A stretch of DNA of 39,935 nucleotides from Syntrophomonas sp. (GCA_016841245.1 JAENZN010000030.1:1-39935); one strand, 5' to 3'. Positions 27,389-34,961 are shown, counted from the stretch's first letter. The notes: generated by a model from the letters alone, not told the origin. Translations and numbers: made by a program.

Positions 27389-29482
27389 TTAAGATATTTT
27401 CTCCAAAGGGGCTATATCTAAACGCAGCATTCTTATTCCGGCCCGCTCAAAATCTATAACTGCCACCTGATCACTTTCAGTGAGACTGGTGATTATGCCG
27501 ATTCCAAACTTCTTATGCCTCACCTTATCGCCTTCGTAAAAAGTATAGGACTCAACTACTTCTTCTTCGGGAACATCCAGCAGTTCCTGCGGTATTTCTT
27601 TAACAAAACGTGAGGCCGGATTATTGCGCTCATATCCATACAGAAGCCGGGATACCGCATTGGTTAAATACAAACGGTCCTTGGCCCGGGTTATCCCAAC
27701 ATAACATAATCTCCGCTCTTCTTCCATTTCCTCTGGAGTTTCACTTCGGTAGGAGGGGAATACTCCTTCTTCCATACCAGTTAAAAAGACTACCGGAAAT
27801 TCCAGTCCTTTAGCTCCATGCAGGGTCATCAGAGAAACTGAATCCGAATGGTCAGTATCATCCGTATCTTGTACTAGCGCAATTTCTGCCAGGAAGTCTT
27901 CCAGTCCTCCTCCCCCACCCGACTGTCCGAATTCTACCGCCAGAGACCTTAATTCCTGAAGATTTTCAATACGAGTTTGAGCATCTACGGCATTATTTTT
28001 TAGCAGGTTTTCCACATAAGCAGTCATAGTCATTACCTGCTCCAGAATCTCAACTACTGGCGCGCCTGACTCTTCCAGACTGCCAAAATACTTTATCATG
28101 CCATAAAACTGTTCTAATTGCTCGAATTTTTTTCGATTGATTCCGGTCATAGCAGAAGGATCGGCCAGCACCTCCAGCAGAGGTATATTCTGTTCTTCAG
28201 CCATCTGTTTTATCTTCTCTATAGTTTTATCCCCTATCCCTCTACGGGGTACATTAATAATACGTTCAAAACTGATCCGGTCATTATTATTGCAGCTTAA
28301 TTTCAGATAGGCAATAATATCCTTGACTTCTTTTCTTTCATAAAACTTTCTGGCTCCAATAATTCTATAAGGTATATATCTGCGCAAGAGTGCCTCTTCC
28401 ATTAAACGTGACTGGGCATGAGTTCGGTAAAATACTGCACAGTCATTATACGTTCTGCCTTCTCTATCCACCAGATCGGCAATAGTGTCAGCAATGAAGG
28501 CTGCCTCACCGAAACTGTCAAGTGCACAGAACTGCACCAGTTTTTCCCCATTACCTCTATTAGTATAAAGCTTCTTATTCTCATGGCTTCGATTATTTCT
28601 GATAATTGCATTGGCTGCTTCTAGAATATAGCCGGTAGAACGATAGTTTTGTTCCAGCTTGATTACTCGGGCATCGGGGTAATCATCAAAAAAGCGGGTA
28701 ATATTATACGGTTCTGCACCTCTCCAACTGTAAATAGACTGATCCGGATCTCCTACGATAAACATGTTGCGGTGTCTGAATGCCAGCAGCTTGGCCCAAA
28801 GATACTGGATATAGTTAGTATCCTGATATTCATCTATCATGATATATTTAAACCAGTTCTGATATTTTTCCAGAGACTCCGGAAACTGTTGGAACAATTC
28901 AATGCATAATAAAATAAGGTCTTCAAAATCAACGGCGTTTAATTCCTTCATGCGCTGCTGATAAATCCGATATACCCGATAGAATTTGTCGCCCTTATCA
29001 TAAGGAAGTTTTAATTCCCTGAAGTACTCCTGGGGATCCTGCCTTTTGTTTTTCAACTGCTTGATGCGATATAGGATCTCCTCTGGCTTAGTTTCGTAAT
29101 CGTCTTCTTCTTTCAAAATACTCTTAACCAGAGCCTTTCCTTCCGAATCGTCCATTATGGTAAAGTTCTTATCATAACCCAGGGTCATAATATCCATTCT
29201 CAAAATACGATAGCAGGCAGCATGGAAAGTCTGAATCCACTGCCCGGTATATTGGGGGATCATAGCTGACACCCGGGAACGCATTTCCTGGGCGGCTTTA
29301 TTAGTAAAAGTTATAGACAGTATTGAATCAGGAGCCACCCCATTATGAATCAAATTGGCCACTCGGCTGGTCAAAACCTTGGTTTTGCCGCTACCTGCAC
29401 CGGCCAAGACCAAACATGGACCTTCTTTATGTAAAACCGCTTCTTTCTGCTCCTCGTTTAAACCCGCGATAATATCAGTCAT
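27389..29482 (-). CDS. pcrA: ATP-dependent DNA helicase PcrA/UvrD
   Basis: A 697-residue superfamily 1A 3'-5' helicase for repair and for clearing proteins from DNA. It has the Q motif (LNEEQKEAV), Walker A GAGSGKTKVL, motif Ia (ITFTNKAAQEM), motif II DEYQDTN, motif III GDPDQSIYSWRGA, motif IV (EQNYRST), motif V (LMTLHGAKGLEFPVVF) and motif VI (RRLCYVGITRAKDRLYL). The C-terminal Tudor-like module (GDKVRHKKFGIGIITSL) is the RNA-polymerase-binding type of PcrA. Length is slightly short for the family because of a brief linker. AAGGTGG precedes the ATG. It heads the pcrA-ligA-gatCAB run. Confidence 0.97.
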   Translation of the reverse strand: MTDIIAGLNEEQKEAVLHKEGPCLVLAGAGSGKTKVLTSRVANLIHNGVAPDSILSITFTNKAAQEMRSRVSAMIPQYTGQWIQTFHAACYRILRMDIMTLGYDKNFTIMDDSEGKALVKSILKEEDDYETKPEEILYRIKQLKNKRQDPQEYFRELKLPYDKGDKFYRVYRIYQQRMKELNAVDFEDLILLCIELFQQFPESLEKYQNWFKYIMIDEYQDTNYIQYLWAKLLAFRHRNMFIVGDPDQSIYSWRGAEPYNITRFFDDYPDARVIKLEQNYRSTGYILEAANAIIRNNRSHENKKLYTNRGNGEKLVQFCALDSFGEAAFIADTIADLVDREGRTYNDCAVFYRTHAQSRLMEEALLRRYIPYRIIGARKFYERKEVKDIIAYLKLSCNNNDRISFERIINVPRRGIGDKTIEKIKQMAEEQNIPLLEVLADPSAMTGINRKKFEQLEQFYGMIKYFGSLEESGAPVVEILEQVMTMTAYVENLLKNNAVDAQTRIENLQELRSLAVEFGQSGGGGGLEDFLAEIALVQDTDDTDHSDSVSLMTLHGAKGLEFPVVFLTGMEEGVFPSYRSETPEEMEEERRLCYVGITRAKDRLYLTNAVSRLLYGYERNNPASRFVKEIPQELLDVPEEEVVESYTFYEGDKVRHKKFGIGIITSLTESDQVAVIDFERAGIRMLRLDIAPLEKIS

Positions 29483-29795
29483 TATTCAACCACCTTAAAA
29501 ATAAATAAAATTTCACAGTATGGTACTAACCCTTTTTACTGTAACCTCTTTATTGTATCACAGCTCTGTAAACCGGGCCGCAAATTTGCCCAATAATCTG
29601 TTAAATAAAACCAGAATAACAACTTGAGTAGTGTAATAAAAGTTGATTCCACCGCAATAAGTAATATTGGTAATTTTGAATGCCCAAAGGTATCTTTAGG
29701 GTTTTTACAGTGGAACAAAGTTTATTTTTTGTTGTTAGCATGGTACAGTAAAAGTAAGGGTCTTGAGTCCATAAAATAGAATGGTGGAGGTTTTT
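29483..29795. other. Divergent intergenic region between pcrA and the DUF1287 gene
   Basis: No gene is supported. An imperfect long-range inverted repeat is visible: ACCCTTTTTACTGTA (29529-29543) versus TACAGTAAAAGTAAGGGT (29744-29761), about 200 bp apart. It could be the ends of a small decayed inverted-repeat element. The promoters of both divergent genes are in this stretch but not assigned. Confidence 0.35.
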
Positions 29796-30497
29796 TTGAA
29801 AAATAATCGTAACCTGTTGCTTCTACTGTTAATAATAATTGCACTGGTATTTACAGCAGGAAATATGTGCGGCTTATCTCTGTCCGGAAGTGGCAGCCAA
29901 CTATTAAATAGATTCTTTGCAACCAGCGTCCATGATATCCCTTCCCCAGTAGAAAGTATACCACCTGAACAGCTGACTATACCAGATCTTATCCTGCTGG
30001 GAGCTAGAGAAGAAGCAGAGAAAGGCACAATATATGATGCTTCCTATCAGGTAATAGATTATCCGGGAGGAGACGTTCCAGCTGACCGGGGAGCCTGCAC
30101 TGATGTAGTGATTAGAGCTTTGAGACATGCTGGAATTGATCTGCAGCAGCTGATCCATGAAGATATGCTGGGAGATTTTAAGAATTATCCCCAGAACTGG
30201 GGATCAGATTCAGCTGACTCCAATATAGATCACCGGCGGGTGCCCAATCAAATTACCTTTATGACCCACTATGGACAGACTTTATCCCTGGATCCTTTCC
30301 AGCACCCAGATGACTGGCACTGGGGTGACGTAGTATACTGGAAATTTACCAATAGTGATGAGCACTGCGGAATAGTCAGCGATCGTCTCAATAAAAAAGG
30401 CATTCCCCTGGTAATACATAATGCCGGAATATGTAAAGAAGAAGATGCTCTCCTGCGCTGGGAAATCATCGGACATTATCGGTATCCGTCGCAGTAA
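29796..30497 (+). CDS. DUF1287 protein, exported papain-like hydrolase candidate
   Basis: From the TTG at 29796 the product is 233 residues: an N-terminal signal anchor (NLLLLLLIIIALVFTAG) and a DUF1287 domain. Conserved stretches are YPGGDVPADRGACTDVVIRA, ALRHAGIDLQQLIHEDM, NWGSDSADSNIDHRRVPNQ, WGDVVYWKF, EHCGIVSD and VIHNAG. The Cys of ACTDVV with His in EHCGIV and VIHNAG looks like an NlpC/P60-type catalytic set, so a cell-wall hydrolase is plausible but unproven. The GGTGGAGG site at 29783-29790, five nt before the TTG, decides the start over the ATG at 29781, which would include the site. Single gene. Confidence 0.85.
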   Translation: MKNNRNLLLLLLIIIALVFTAGNMCGLSLSGSGSQLLNRFFATSVHDIPSPVESIPPEQLTIPDLILLGAREEAEKGTIYDASYQVIDYPGGDVPADRGACTDVVIRALRHAGIDLQQLIHEDMLGDFKNYPQNWGSDSADSNIDHRRVPNQITFMTHYGQTLSLDPFQHPDDWHWGDVVYWKFTNSDEHCGIVSDRLNKKGIPLVIHNAGICKEEDALLRWEIIGHYRYPSQ

Positions 30498-30576
30498 TCC
30501 CGGCTGCAATGCAGGCGTCATGTTAAACACATGCAAGCAAGAACCGCCAAACTTCTATTTAATGCTATAGAAATAT

Positions 30577-30595
30577 TTTAATGATAATCATAATC
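30577..30595 (+). promoter_or_regulatory. Fur-box-like operator before the Smr-domain gene
   Basis: TTTAATGATAATCATAATC matches the 19-bp Fur consensus (GATAATGATAATCATTATC) at 16 positions by my count. It lies 18 nt before the ATG at 30614, where binding would block the promoter or RNA polymerase start. Assignment to Fur rather than PerR or Zur is by similarity only. Confidence 0.45.
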
Positions 30596-30613
30596 TGGAA
30601 AGGATTATAACAA

Positions 30614-31033
30614 ATGAAGATAGAAAAGATTGACCTGCATGGCTTGTCCCTGGAAGAAGCCATGGAAAAAGCCCGAGGTAATCTGAATTGGTGTATAAAA
30701 AACGAAGTAGACGTACTGGATATCATTCATGGCAAAGGCCATCACAGCAGCAGAAATTTTTCGGTGATCAAAAAGGAAGTCAGAAAAATGGTGGGCGACC
30801 TCCCGGAAGTTCAAGAAAATGGCTACAAGATAGTTCCGGGTGAATCGGACCTGCCCATTGCTTTGACATTTGATGATGGCCACACTCTGCTGGTTAAACG
30901 CGGTTTGGAAAAACAATTTGTGGGCGGCAAGAAACAGCAGGAAAAAAACCAGCGCATATTTTCCAATGAAGGTAAAAAACAACGCAAAGAGCAAAAAGGT
31001 ATCAACGCTCAAAAAAGAAGAAAACCAAGGTGA
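30614..31033 (+). CDS. Smr-domain protein
   Basis: A 139-residue soluble protein. The Smr (MutS2 C-terminal-like) domain occupies residues 1-95: DLHGLSLEEAMEKA and the HGKG signature in IIHGKGHHSSRNF. A strongly basic tail (KKQRKEQKGINAQKRRKPR) probably binds nucleic acid. Smr domains are nucleases or nucleic-acid binders and, in MutS2, act on stalled ribosomes or recombination intermediates. This stand-alone version cannot be assigned further. GGAAAGG precedes the ATG. It is followed after 15 nt by a 42-residue cysteine-bearing protein and sits behind a Fur-like site. Confidence 0.85.
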   Translation: MKIEKIDLHGLSLEEAMEKARGNLNWCIKNEVDVLDIIHGKGHHSSRNFSVIKKEVRKMVGDLPEVQENGYKIVPGESDLPIALTFDDGHTLLVKRGLEKQFVGGKKQQEKNQRIFSNEGKKQRKEQKGINAQKRRKPR

Positions 31034-31048
31034 AGGAGCAATCGGATT

Positions 31049-31177
31049 ATGGAGATCAAATGTGAAAACTGCACATTCCGCAGAGCGGCGGAAAAAGATC
31101 CCCGCAGCTTCAAAGCTATGCTTTGGCGGTGGCATACCAAAATATGTCCTGGTTGGAAAGCTTATCAGAAACAGTAA
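31049..31177 (+). CDS. 42-residue cysteine-containing microprotein
   Basis: This gene is too short for usual calling. The frame starts at ATG 31049 after GAAGGAG. The product begins MEIKCENCTFRRAAEKDPRS and ends WRWHTKICPGWKAYQKQ. It has a CxxC pair (Cys5, Cys8), a third cysteine and a His near the C terminus (H-x(3)-C), a plausible zinc or small metal site. Trp/Arg-rich WRWH and PGW motifs look constrained. It starts 15 nt after the Smr gene and is probably co-transcribed. The B-type repeat begins right at its stop codon. I have a sense of similar short proteins in Clostridia but cannot name a family. Confidence 0.65.
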   Translation: MEIKCENCTFRRAAEKDPRSFKAMLWRWHTKICPGWKAYQKQ

Positions 31178-31178
31178 G

Positions 31179-31298
31179 TTTGTCAATGGGAACGATTCAC
31201 AGTTTGCCTTCTCCGTGATACTTTGTCAATGGGGACGATTCTGTTTGACAACATTATTCTTGGTTTAGTTTGTCAAATACAACCGTCCCAATTGACAC
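31179..31298. repeat. REP-like element B3: compound repeat with three B-type units
   Basis: Three related units occur in 120 bp: TTTGTCAATGGGAACGATTC (31179-31198), TTTGTCAATGGGGACGATTC followed by TGTTTGACA (31223-31250), and inverted TTTGTCAAATACAACCGTCC plus CAATTGACA (31269-31296). The outer units are in opposite orientation, so the whole can fold as a long hairpin. It fills the space between the microprotein stop and the convergent PAP2 gene stop at 31302. A compound of this kind resembles a BIME-type REP cluster. Confidence 0.8.
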
Positions 31299-31301
31299 CT
31301 T

Positions 31302-31862
31302 TCACATAATCTGACCTCGCCGCGATACTTTGATCATTATGGCTAAAATTACCAAACCAAAAATAAATCCGGCTGCTACATCAGTAGCATAATGTACATT
31401 CAAATATATTCTGCTGAAACCAATCAGTCCGATCACTATAAAAAGAATATAAGCAGTTATTTTTCCATACTTGGATGGACAGTATATCAGCAGCAGGCAG
31501 GCTATAAAACCATAAAATACCAGGGACAGCATGGCATGCCCGCTGGGGAAACTCATACCGGCAGCAGCAGTTAAATGTTCACCTGGCGGACGTTCTCTCC
31601 CCACCAGATTTTTAAGAAATTTCATAACGGCCCAGGCCGTTATCAAACCGACATCTAATATTATCCCCTGCCTGATATGCCCCCAAATCCAGAGGTATAT
31701 AAAAACAAGAACCCCCAGCAGTATGAAAGCTGTAGGTGATCCCAGATGGGTTAGGGCTTGAAAAATAACATCCAACCCGGGATTGTTGATTTCATTTGTC
31801 CAGCTTCTAATAAGTTCGTCTATATACCACGGTTTATCTAGTATAGCAGCAACAAAAAACAC
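31302..31862 (-). CDS. PAP2-family membrane phosphatase
   Basis: A 186-residue integral membrane protein with about five to six helices and all three motifs of the phosphatidic-acid phosphatase type 2 family. These are KNLVGRERPP (motif 1), SFPSGHAM (motif 2, catalytic His) and SRIYLNVHYATD (motif 3, nucleophile His). Substrates in the family include undecaprenyl pyrophosphate and phosphatidylglycerol phosphate, and the exact one cannot be read here. The start is GTG at 31862 with GAGGT upstream. It is convergent with the Smr gene pair and divergent from the XRE pair. Confidence 0.93.
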   Translation of the reverse strand: MFFVAAILDKPWYIDELIRSWTNEINNPGLDVIFQALTHLGSPTAFILLGVLVFIYLWIWGHIRQGIILDVGLITAWAVMKFLKNLVGRERPPGEHLTAAAGMSFPSGHAMLSLVFYGFIACLLLIYCPSKYGKITAYILFIVIGLIGFSRIYLNVHYATDVAAGFIFGLVILAIMIKVSRRGQIM

Positions 31863-32090
31863 GTTCCTAACACCTCAGTTATAAATTTTAACATTTATAT
31901 GTTATTTTATTATCAGCTTATTTATGTTATGAAAGTAGTAACCCCACCGCATTTTCATCTTCTGGATATTGTTCATAATATACGCCGCCAGGTTATCCTA
32001 TGACAAAATGTCAAAAGTTCTTGACATTGCTCGCAAGCAGTGTCATACTATAAAATGTAAAATACATTTTACATTTTAGGGGAGGTTATT
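31863..32090. promoter_or_regulatory. Promoter/operator region of the XRE regulator unit
   Basis: On the plus strand a TTGACA box is at 32021-32026, with TACTAT (32046-32051) about 19 nt on. The spacer itself is an inverted repeat: TGACA...GCT-CGCA-AGC...TGTCA over 32022-32045. Downstream, AAAATGTAAAAT-AC-ATTTTACATTTT (32052-32077) is a perfect palindrome with 12-bp arms. Another TGACA-AAA-TGTCA lies just upstream (about 32001-32013). The palindrome sits at the start point, typical of repressor autoregulation by the XRE protein at 32387. Confidence 0.65.
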
Positions 32091-32195
32091 ATGCATATGT
32101 TCTTATTTTACACCGCATGTTGTACTGTTGACTTTATTTATAGGCCATCTGCCCATAATTATACGAGGAGGCATACGTATGAGAAAGATGGATGA
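32091..32195 (+). CDS. Possible 34-residue leader peptide before the membrane protein/XRE pair
   Basis: ATG at 32091 follows a strong AGGGGAGG site (32078-32085). The frame (MHMFLFYTACCTVDFIYRPS, then 14 residues) ends at 32195, overlapping the next gene's start at 32179. It has no recognisable domain. It may be a translated leader that couples translation to the next gene, or a remnant of a longer first gene. The quality of its ribosome binding site is the main support. Confidence 0.35.
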   Translation: MHMFLFYTACCTVDFIYRPSAHNYTRRHTYEKDG

Positions 32196-32397
32196 AATGG
32201 AAATGTTTATCACTTTACAGGCGGTAAAATGGTCGTGGTTTTATATTGTCATGTTTTTATGCGCATGGACAATACATGATTATCTTCAACAAGGTGTTTT
32301 TAATACTCCTGCATTCTTTCTGCTTATAACGCAAAATCTCATCTACCTGGGAATCAACCAATTCCTAAAATGGAAACTAAGTAAAGATGAAAAATAG
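32179..32397 (+). CDS. Small two-helix membrane protein partnered with the XRE regulator
   Basis: A 72-residue protein starting at ATG 32179 after AGGAGG. The longer TTG start at 32128 has no ribosome binding site. The acidic N-terminal segment (MRKMDEMEMF) is followed by two membrane helices (about 16-34 and 44-60) and a charged end KLSKDEK. Its stop lies inside the next gene (11-nt overlap with the ATG at 32387), so the two are translated together. Such small membrane protein/XRE-HTH pairs are frequent in Firmicutes; function unknown. Confidence 0.7.
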   Translation: MRKMDEMEMFITLQAVKWSWFYIVMFLCAWTIHDYLQQGVFNTPAFFLLITQNLIYLGINQFLKWKLSKDEK

Positions 32398-32581
32398 AAT
32401 CAAAGAACTTCGTAAACAGCTTGGATTACGGCAGGAGGACATGGCAAAAGAGTTGGGCGTTAGTCGTCAAACAATTAATGCCATCGAAAACAATAAATAC
32501 AATCCAACTCTCGAGCTGGCTATGAAGCTTGCCAGACTTTTGAAAACGCCTGTTGAAGAAATCTTTGAATATGATAATTGA
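32387..32581 (+). CDS. XRE/Cro-type HTH transcriptional regulator
   Basis: A 64-residue protein that is essentially one HTH_3 domain: IKELRKQLGLRQEDMAKELG, VSRQTINAIENNKYNPTLEL, ending VEEIFEYDN. It is the short, ligand-domain-free type that commonly represses its own operon with a small membrane partner. The perfect 12-2-12 palindrome at 32052-32077 is a natural operator candidate. It overlaps the preceding gene by 11 nt. A hairpin AAGCGAGGATTAA (32591-32603) / TTAATCTTCGCTT (32638-32650) follows. Confidence 0.92.
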   Translation: MKNRIKELRKQLGLRQEDMAKELGVSRQTINAIENNKYNPTLELAMKLARLLKTPVEEIFEYDN

Positions 32582-32590
32582 AAAAACTAA

Positions 32591-32650
32591 AAGCGAGGAT
32601 TAATATTAGTAGTTTTTTCCCATATTATACAAATAGTTTAATCTTCGCTT
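32591..32650. repeat. Inverted repeat after the XRE gene
   Basis: AAGCGAGGATTAA and TTAATCTTCGCTT pair over 13 positions with one G-U wobble around a 34-nt loop containing TTTTTT. It may serve as a transcript end, though the U-run is in the loop rather than after the stem. Confidence 0.5.
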
Positions 32651-32675
32651 AGCCGCCAGAATAGAACATAGGCGC

Positions 32676-32715
32676 GGGATCAGGCACTAACTTACTATAG
32701 TTAGTGCCTGATCCC
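32676..32715. repeat. REP-like palindrome A3
   Basis: GGGATCAGGCACTAACT (32676-32692) is the exact reverse complement of AGTTAGTGCCTGATCCC (32699-32715) around 6 nt. It belongs to the family of 8601-8675, with the compensated change GTC to ATC in both arms, as expected for a structure kept or copied as a hairpin. It lies between the XRE unit and the RidA gene. Confidence 0.85.
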
Positions 32716-32788
32716 CATAGGATATTTTACAGTCAGTCCAAAAGCTGTAAAATAGGAGATAATATGAACATGAAGGAGTTGACCGTCC

Positions 32789-33166
32789 ATGCCCAAGGAA
32801 TTAATCACCACCAGTTCCGCCCCCGCAGCCATAGGCCCCTATTCCCAGGCCATTAAAATTAATCAGCTCATATATACCAGCGGCCAAATACCTCTTAACG
32901 CAGAAGGCAATCTAGTCGGATCAGACATTATCGAACAGACCGTTCAATGTCTTATTAATGCTCGTAATATTCTGGAAGCAGCCGGAAGCAGTCTGGAAAA
33001 AGTCATTAAAACTACGGTGTTTTTGGATGATATGGCAAACTTTTCAGCCATGAATGAAGTCTATGCCAGCTTTTTTAGCGATCCATATCCCGCTCGCAGT
33101 TGTATTCAGGCATCCAGATTACCCAAAGACGTAAAGGTGGAAATAGAAATGATTGCCAGCGTATAA
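32789..33166 (+). CDS. ridA: RidA-family enamine/imine deaminase
   Basis: A 125-residue protein of normal RidA length. It hydrolyses reactive 2-aminoacrylate-type enamines released by PLP enzymes and acts as a cytosolic trimer. Conserved features are AAIGPYSQAI, IYTSGQIPLN, NILEAAGSSLEKVIKTTVFL, and the substrate-binding Arg in PYPARSCIQ with Glu in VEIEMIA. AAGGAG about 11 nt before the ATG serves as ribosome binding site. It is monocistronic between REP element A3 and a terminator-like hairpin at 33194. Confidence 0.95.
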   Translation: MPKELITTSSAPAAIGPYSQAIKINQLIYTSGQIPLNAEGNLVGSDIIEQTVQCLINARNILEAAGSSLEKVIKTTVFLDDMANFSAMNEVYASFFSDPYPARSCIQASRLPKDVKVEIEMIASV

Positions 33167-33193
33167 CATAAGTAATTATTCTTTAAAACAGCA

Positions 33194-33236
33194 AGCTGTA
33201 TGAGTTTAGAGAACCCATACAGCTGATCAATTTTCT
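33194..33236 (+). terminator. Terminator-like hairpin after ridA
   Basis: AGCTGTATG (33194-33202) pairs with CATACAGCT (33216-33224), extended by GTT/AAC. ATCAATTTTCT follows. The stem is strong, but the T-run is short and set back. Confidence 0.5.
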
Positions 33237-33262
33237 GTTAATCTATATCAACATGCCAGCAT

Positions 33263-33408
33263 TTATTTAACTGCCTTTATAAAGCGCTGATCAACCTCCT
33301 GCCAGTTGACTATATTCCGAAATGAATTCGGCCCGCCGGTTCTGATATTTCAGATAATAGGCATGCAGCCATCTCTATTAATAAGGAAATCTATGGAAAG
33401 ATTATAAC
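33263..33408 (-). pseudogene. C-terminal remnant of an Fe/Mn superoxide dismutase
   Basis: On the minus strand one frame reads WLHAYYLKYQNRRAEFI, the metal-ligand and C-terminal region of Fe/Mn superoxide dismutases (usually W-E-HAYYLKYQNRR). A frameshift then gives VNWQEVDQRFIKAVK and a stop at 33263, matching the usual V-N-W end helix. Upstream, LSID, normally just before the Trp, is separated by a short insertion. The first roughly 150 residues are missing. A REP-like half-site (33416-33432) lies just beyond and the gene aroF starts its 3' end there. This is a dead fragment. Confidence 0.75.
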
Positions 33409-33415
33409 ACAAGTG

Positions 33416-33432
33416 GTTTGGTGCCTGACCCC
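33416..33432. repeat. REP-like half-site A4 at the aroF stop
   Basis: GGTTTGGTGCCTGACCCC contains the conserved end GTGCCTGACCCC of the A family. It lies 1 nt from the stop codon of the DAHP synthase gene (33434) and next to the superoxide dismutase remnant. Confidence 0.6.
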
Positions 33433-33433
33433 A

Positions 33434-34264
33434 TTATTGGAAGATACGGTTATTTAAAGCGGCTATGCCCTTAAGATTGTCTAATACAGATATAAATAAT
33501 TCAGGAGTTAATGACTGCGGTCCATCGGAAAGAGCCTCTTCTGGATTCTGGTGAACCTCGATCATCAAACCATCTGCTCCGGCTGCTACAGCCGCCATGG
33601 CAACCGGCTTGACTAAATGCCGCTTCCCGGTAGCATGACTCGGATCAACTATTATGGGCAAGTGGGATAAGTCTTTTAATAGAGCTACCGCACCTATATC
33701 AACTGTATTGCGAGTCATCACTTCAAAGGTGCGAATACCGCGTTCACATAATATGACTTTTTCGTTACCCTCGCACAGTACATATTCAGCCGCTAAAAGC
33801 CATTCTTCTATAGTTGCAGCCAGCCCTCGTTTAACCATGATCGGTTTGTTCACCCTTCCAACTTCTCTCAGCAGAGAAAAGTTCTGCATATTTCGGCTTC
33901 CTATCTGAATAATATCGCTGTATCTGCAGACCTGTTCTAAATCCCTGATATCCATAAGCTCTGTAATTACGGGTAAACCGGTTATATCTCTGGCTTCCTC
34001 CAAGATTTTCAAACCTTCGATGCCCAACCCGGCAAAAGAGTAGGGAGAGGTACGTGGTTTGAAAGCTCCTCCGCGCAGTATATGGGCTCCCATATTTTTA
34101 ACCTGCATGGCAATCTCCAGATATTTATCCCGTGATTCAACTGCACATGGTCCAGCTATGATAGTGCAGTATCCTTTCCCGATCCGGGTAATTCCGGATT
34201 TACCTGGTATATCTATTACAGTGTCTTCCGGGTGATTATCCCTGACTGCAAGTTTGTAATCCAT
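33434..34264 (-). CDS. aroF: 3-deoxy-7-phosphoheptulonate (DAHP) synthase, type I-beta
   Basis: The 276-residue enzyme joins phosphoenolpyruvate and erythrose 4-phosphate, the first step of aromatic amino acid synthesis. Conserved features are IAGPCAVESRDKYLEIA (metal Cys), LRGGAFKPRTSPYSFAGLG, VKRGLAATIEEW, CERGIRTFE and PIIVDPSHATGKRHLV (metal His), with EVHQNPEEALSDG following. It lacks the about 65-residue N-terminal ferredoxin-like regulatory domain of the Thermotoga-type enzyme, so direct feedback control is not expected. GGAGGAGG precedes the ATG. It follows trpF by 70 nt where trpB and trpA would often be, tying precursor supply to tryptophan genes. Confidence 0.95.
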   Translation of the reverse strand: MDYKLAVRDNHPEDTVIDIPGKSGITRIGKGYCTIIAGPCAVESRDKYLEIAMQVKNMGAHILRGGAFKPRTSPYSFAGLGIEGLKILEEARDITGLPVITELMDIRDLEQVCRYSDIIQIGSRNMQNFSLLREVGRVNKPIMVKRGLAATIEEWLLAAEYVLCEGNEKVILCERGIRTFEVMTRNTVDIGAVALLKDLSHLPIIVDPSHATGKRHLVKPVAMAAVAAGADGLMIEVHQNPEEALSDGPQSLTPELFISVLDNLKGIAALNNRIFQ

Positions 34265-34334
34265 TATTTAATCCTCCTCCATTAACGTCTCAGCTTCTAT
34301 ATCAAACCGTAGTTAAAATGTCTTAAAACCCAGA

Positions 34335-34961
34335 TCAATGTACATTATTTTTATCAGCTTCTTTTACTGCCATAATAAATTGTTCGATTTTTTCCAAGCT
34401 CTTTCCCCCACCTGGGAATTCCACACCGCTGGAAACATCTACTGCCAGAGGCCTGGCCGCATTAATGGCCGTAGCTACATTAGCGGAGTTTAGACCACCT
34501 GCCAGTATTATCCTGTTATCCGACCTTACTCCGTCAAGCCATCGCCAGTCAAAACTTTTTCCCGTTCCACCCCGGACTGCAGGAGAGTAGGTATCAAAAA
34601 GATAAGCCCACACCTTCCACTGCTTAATGTAATCCGGTTCTACCGGACCGGTCAGCGAAAAGCTCTTTATAACCGGTATATCTATCTCAGCTGCATACTC
34701 GGGCGTCTCCTCTCCATGCAGCTGCACCACATCAAGCGCACAAGTTTTAATAATAGATTTAATAGATTCAAGTTTCTCATTAACAAATACACCAATTTTA
34801 AGAATGTCTTCTCCCAGCTGCCGGTTAATCTGCTCCGCCTGTTCTATAGAGATTTTACGAGGTGAATCTGCAAAAACCTCGCCCATGGCCCAGGCTCCAT
34901 ATTTTATCACCATCCTGGCTTCTTCCAGGCTCCTTATTCCACATATTTTAACTCTGGTCAT
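34335..34961 (-). CDS. trpF: Phosphoribosylanthranilate isomerase
   Basis: The 208-residue TIM-barrel enzyme performs the Amadori rearrangement of phosphoribosylanthranilate. The catalytic Cys is in VKICGIRSLEEA. DVVQLHGEETPEYA, LFDTYSPAVRGGTGKSFDW (phosphate site and catalytic Asp region) and ILAGGLNSANVATAI follow, then AVDVSSGVEFPGGGKSLEKI. Its start overlaps the trpC end by 14 nt, with GGGGAGG inside trpC, so it is coupled. Normal length. It is the last trp gene of the cluster. Confidence 0.96.
   Translation of the reverse strand: MTRVKICGIRSLEEARMVIKYGAWAMGEVFADSPRKISIEQAEQINRQLGEDILKIGVFVNEKLESIKSIIKTCALDVVQLHGEETPEYAAEIDIPVIKSFSLTGPVEPDYIKQWKVWAYLFDTYSPAVRGGTGKSFDWRWLDGVRSDNRIILAGGLNSANVATAINAARPLAVDVSSGVEFPGGGKSLEKIEQFIMAVKEADKNNVH

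Noticed and set aside
29529..29761. Miniature transposon between pcrA and the DUF1287 gene
   Set aside because: The inverted ends match only imperfectly, no target duplication is visible and there is no second copy in the window. Kept only as a note in the intergenic entry.
30605..31186. 193-codon minus-strand frame across the Smr gene
   Set aside because: It is antisense to an Smr gene with clear HGKG and DLHG motifs and a proper ribosome site. The translation looks like a mirror-frame artefact.
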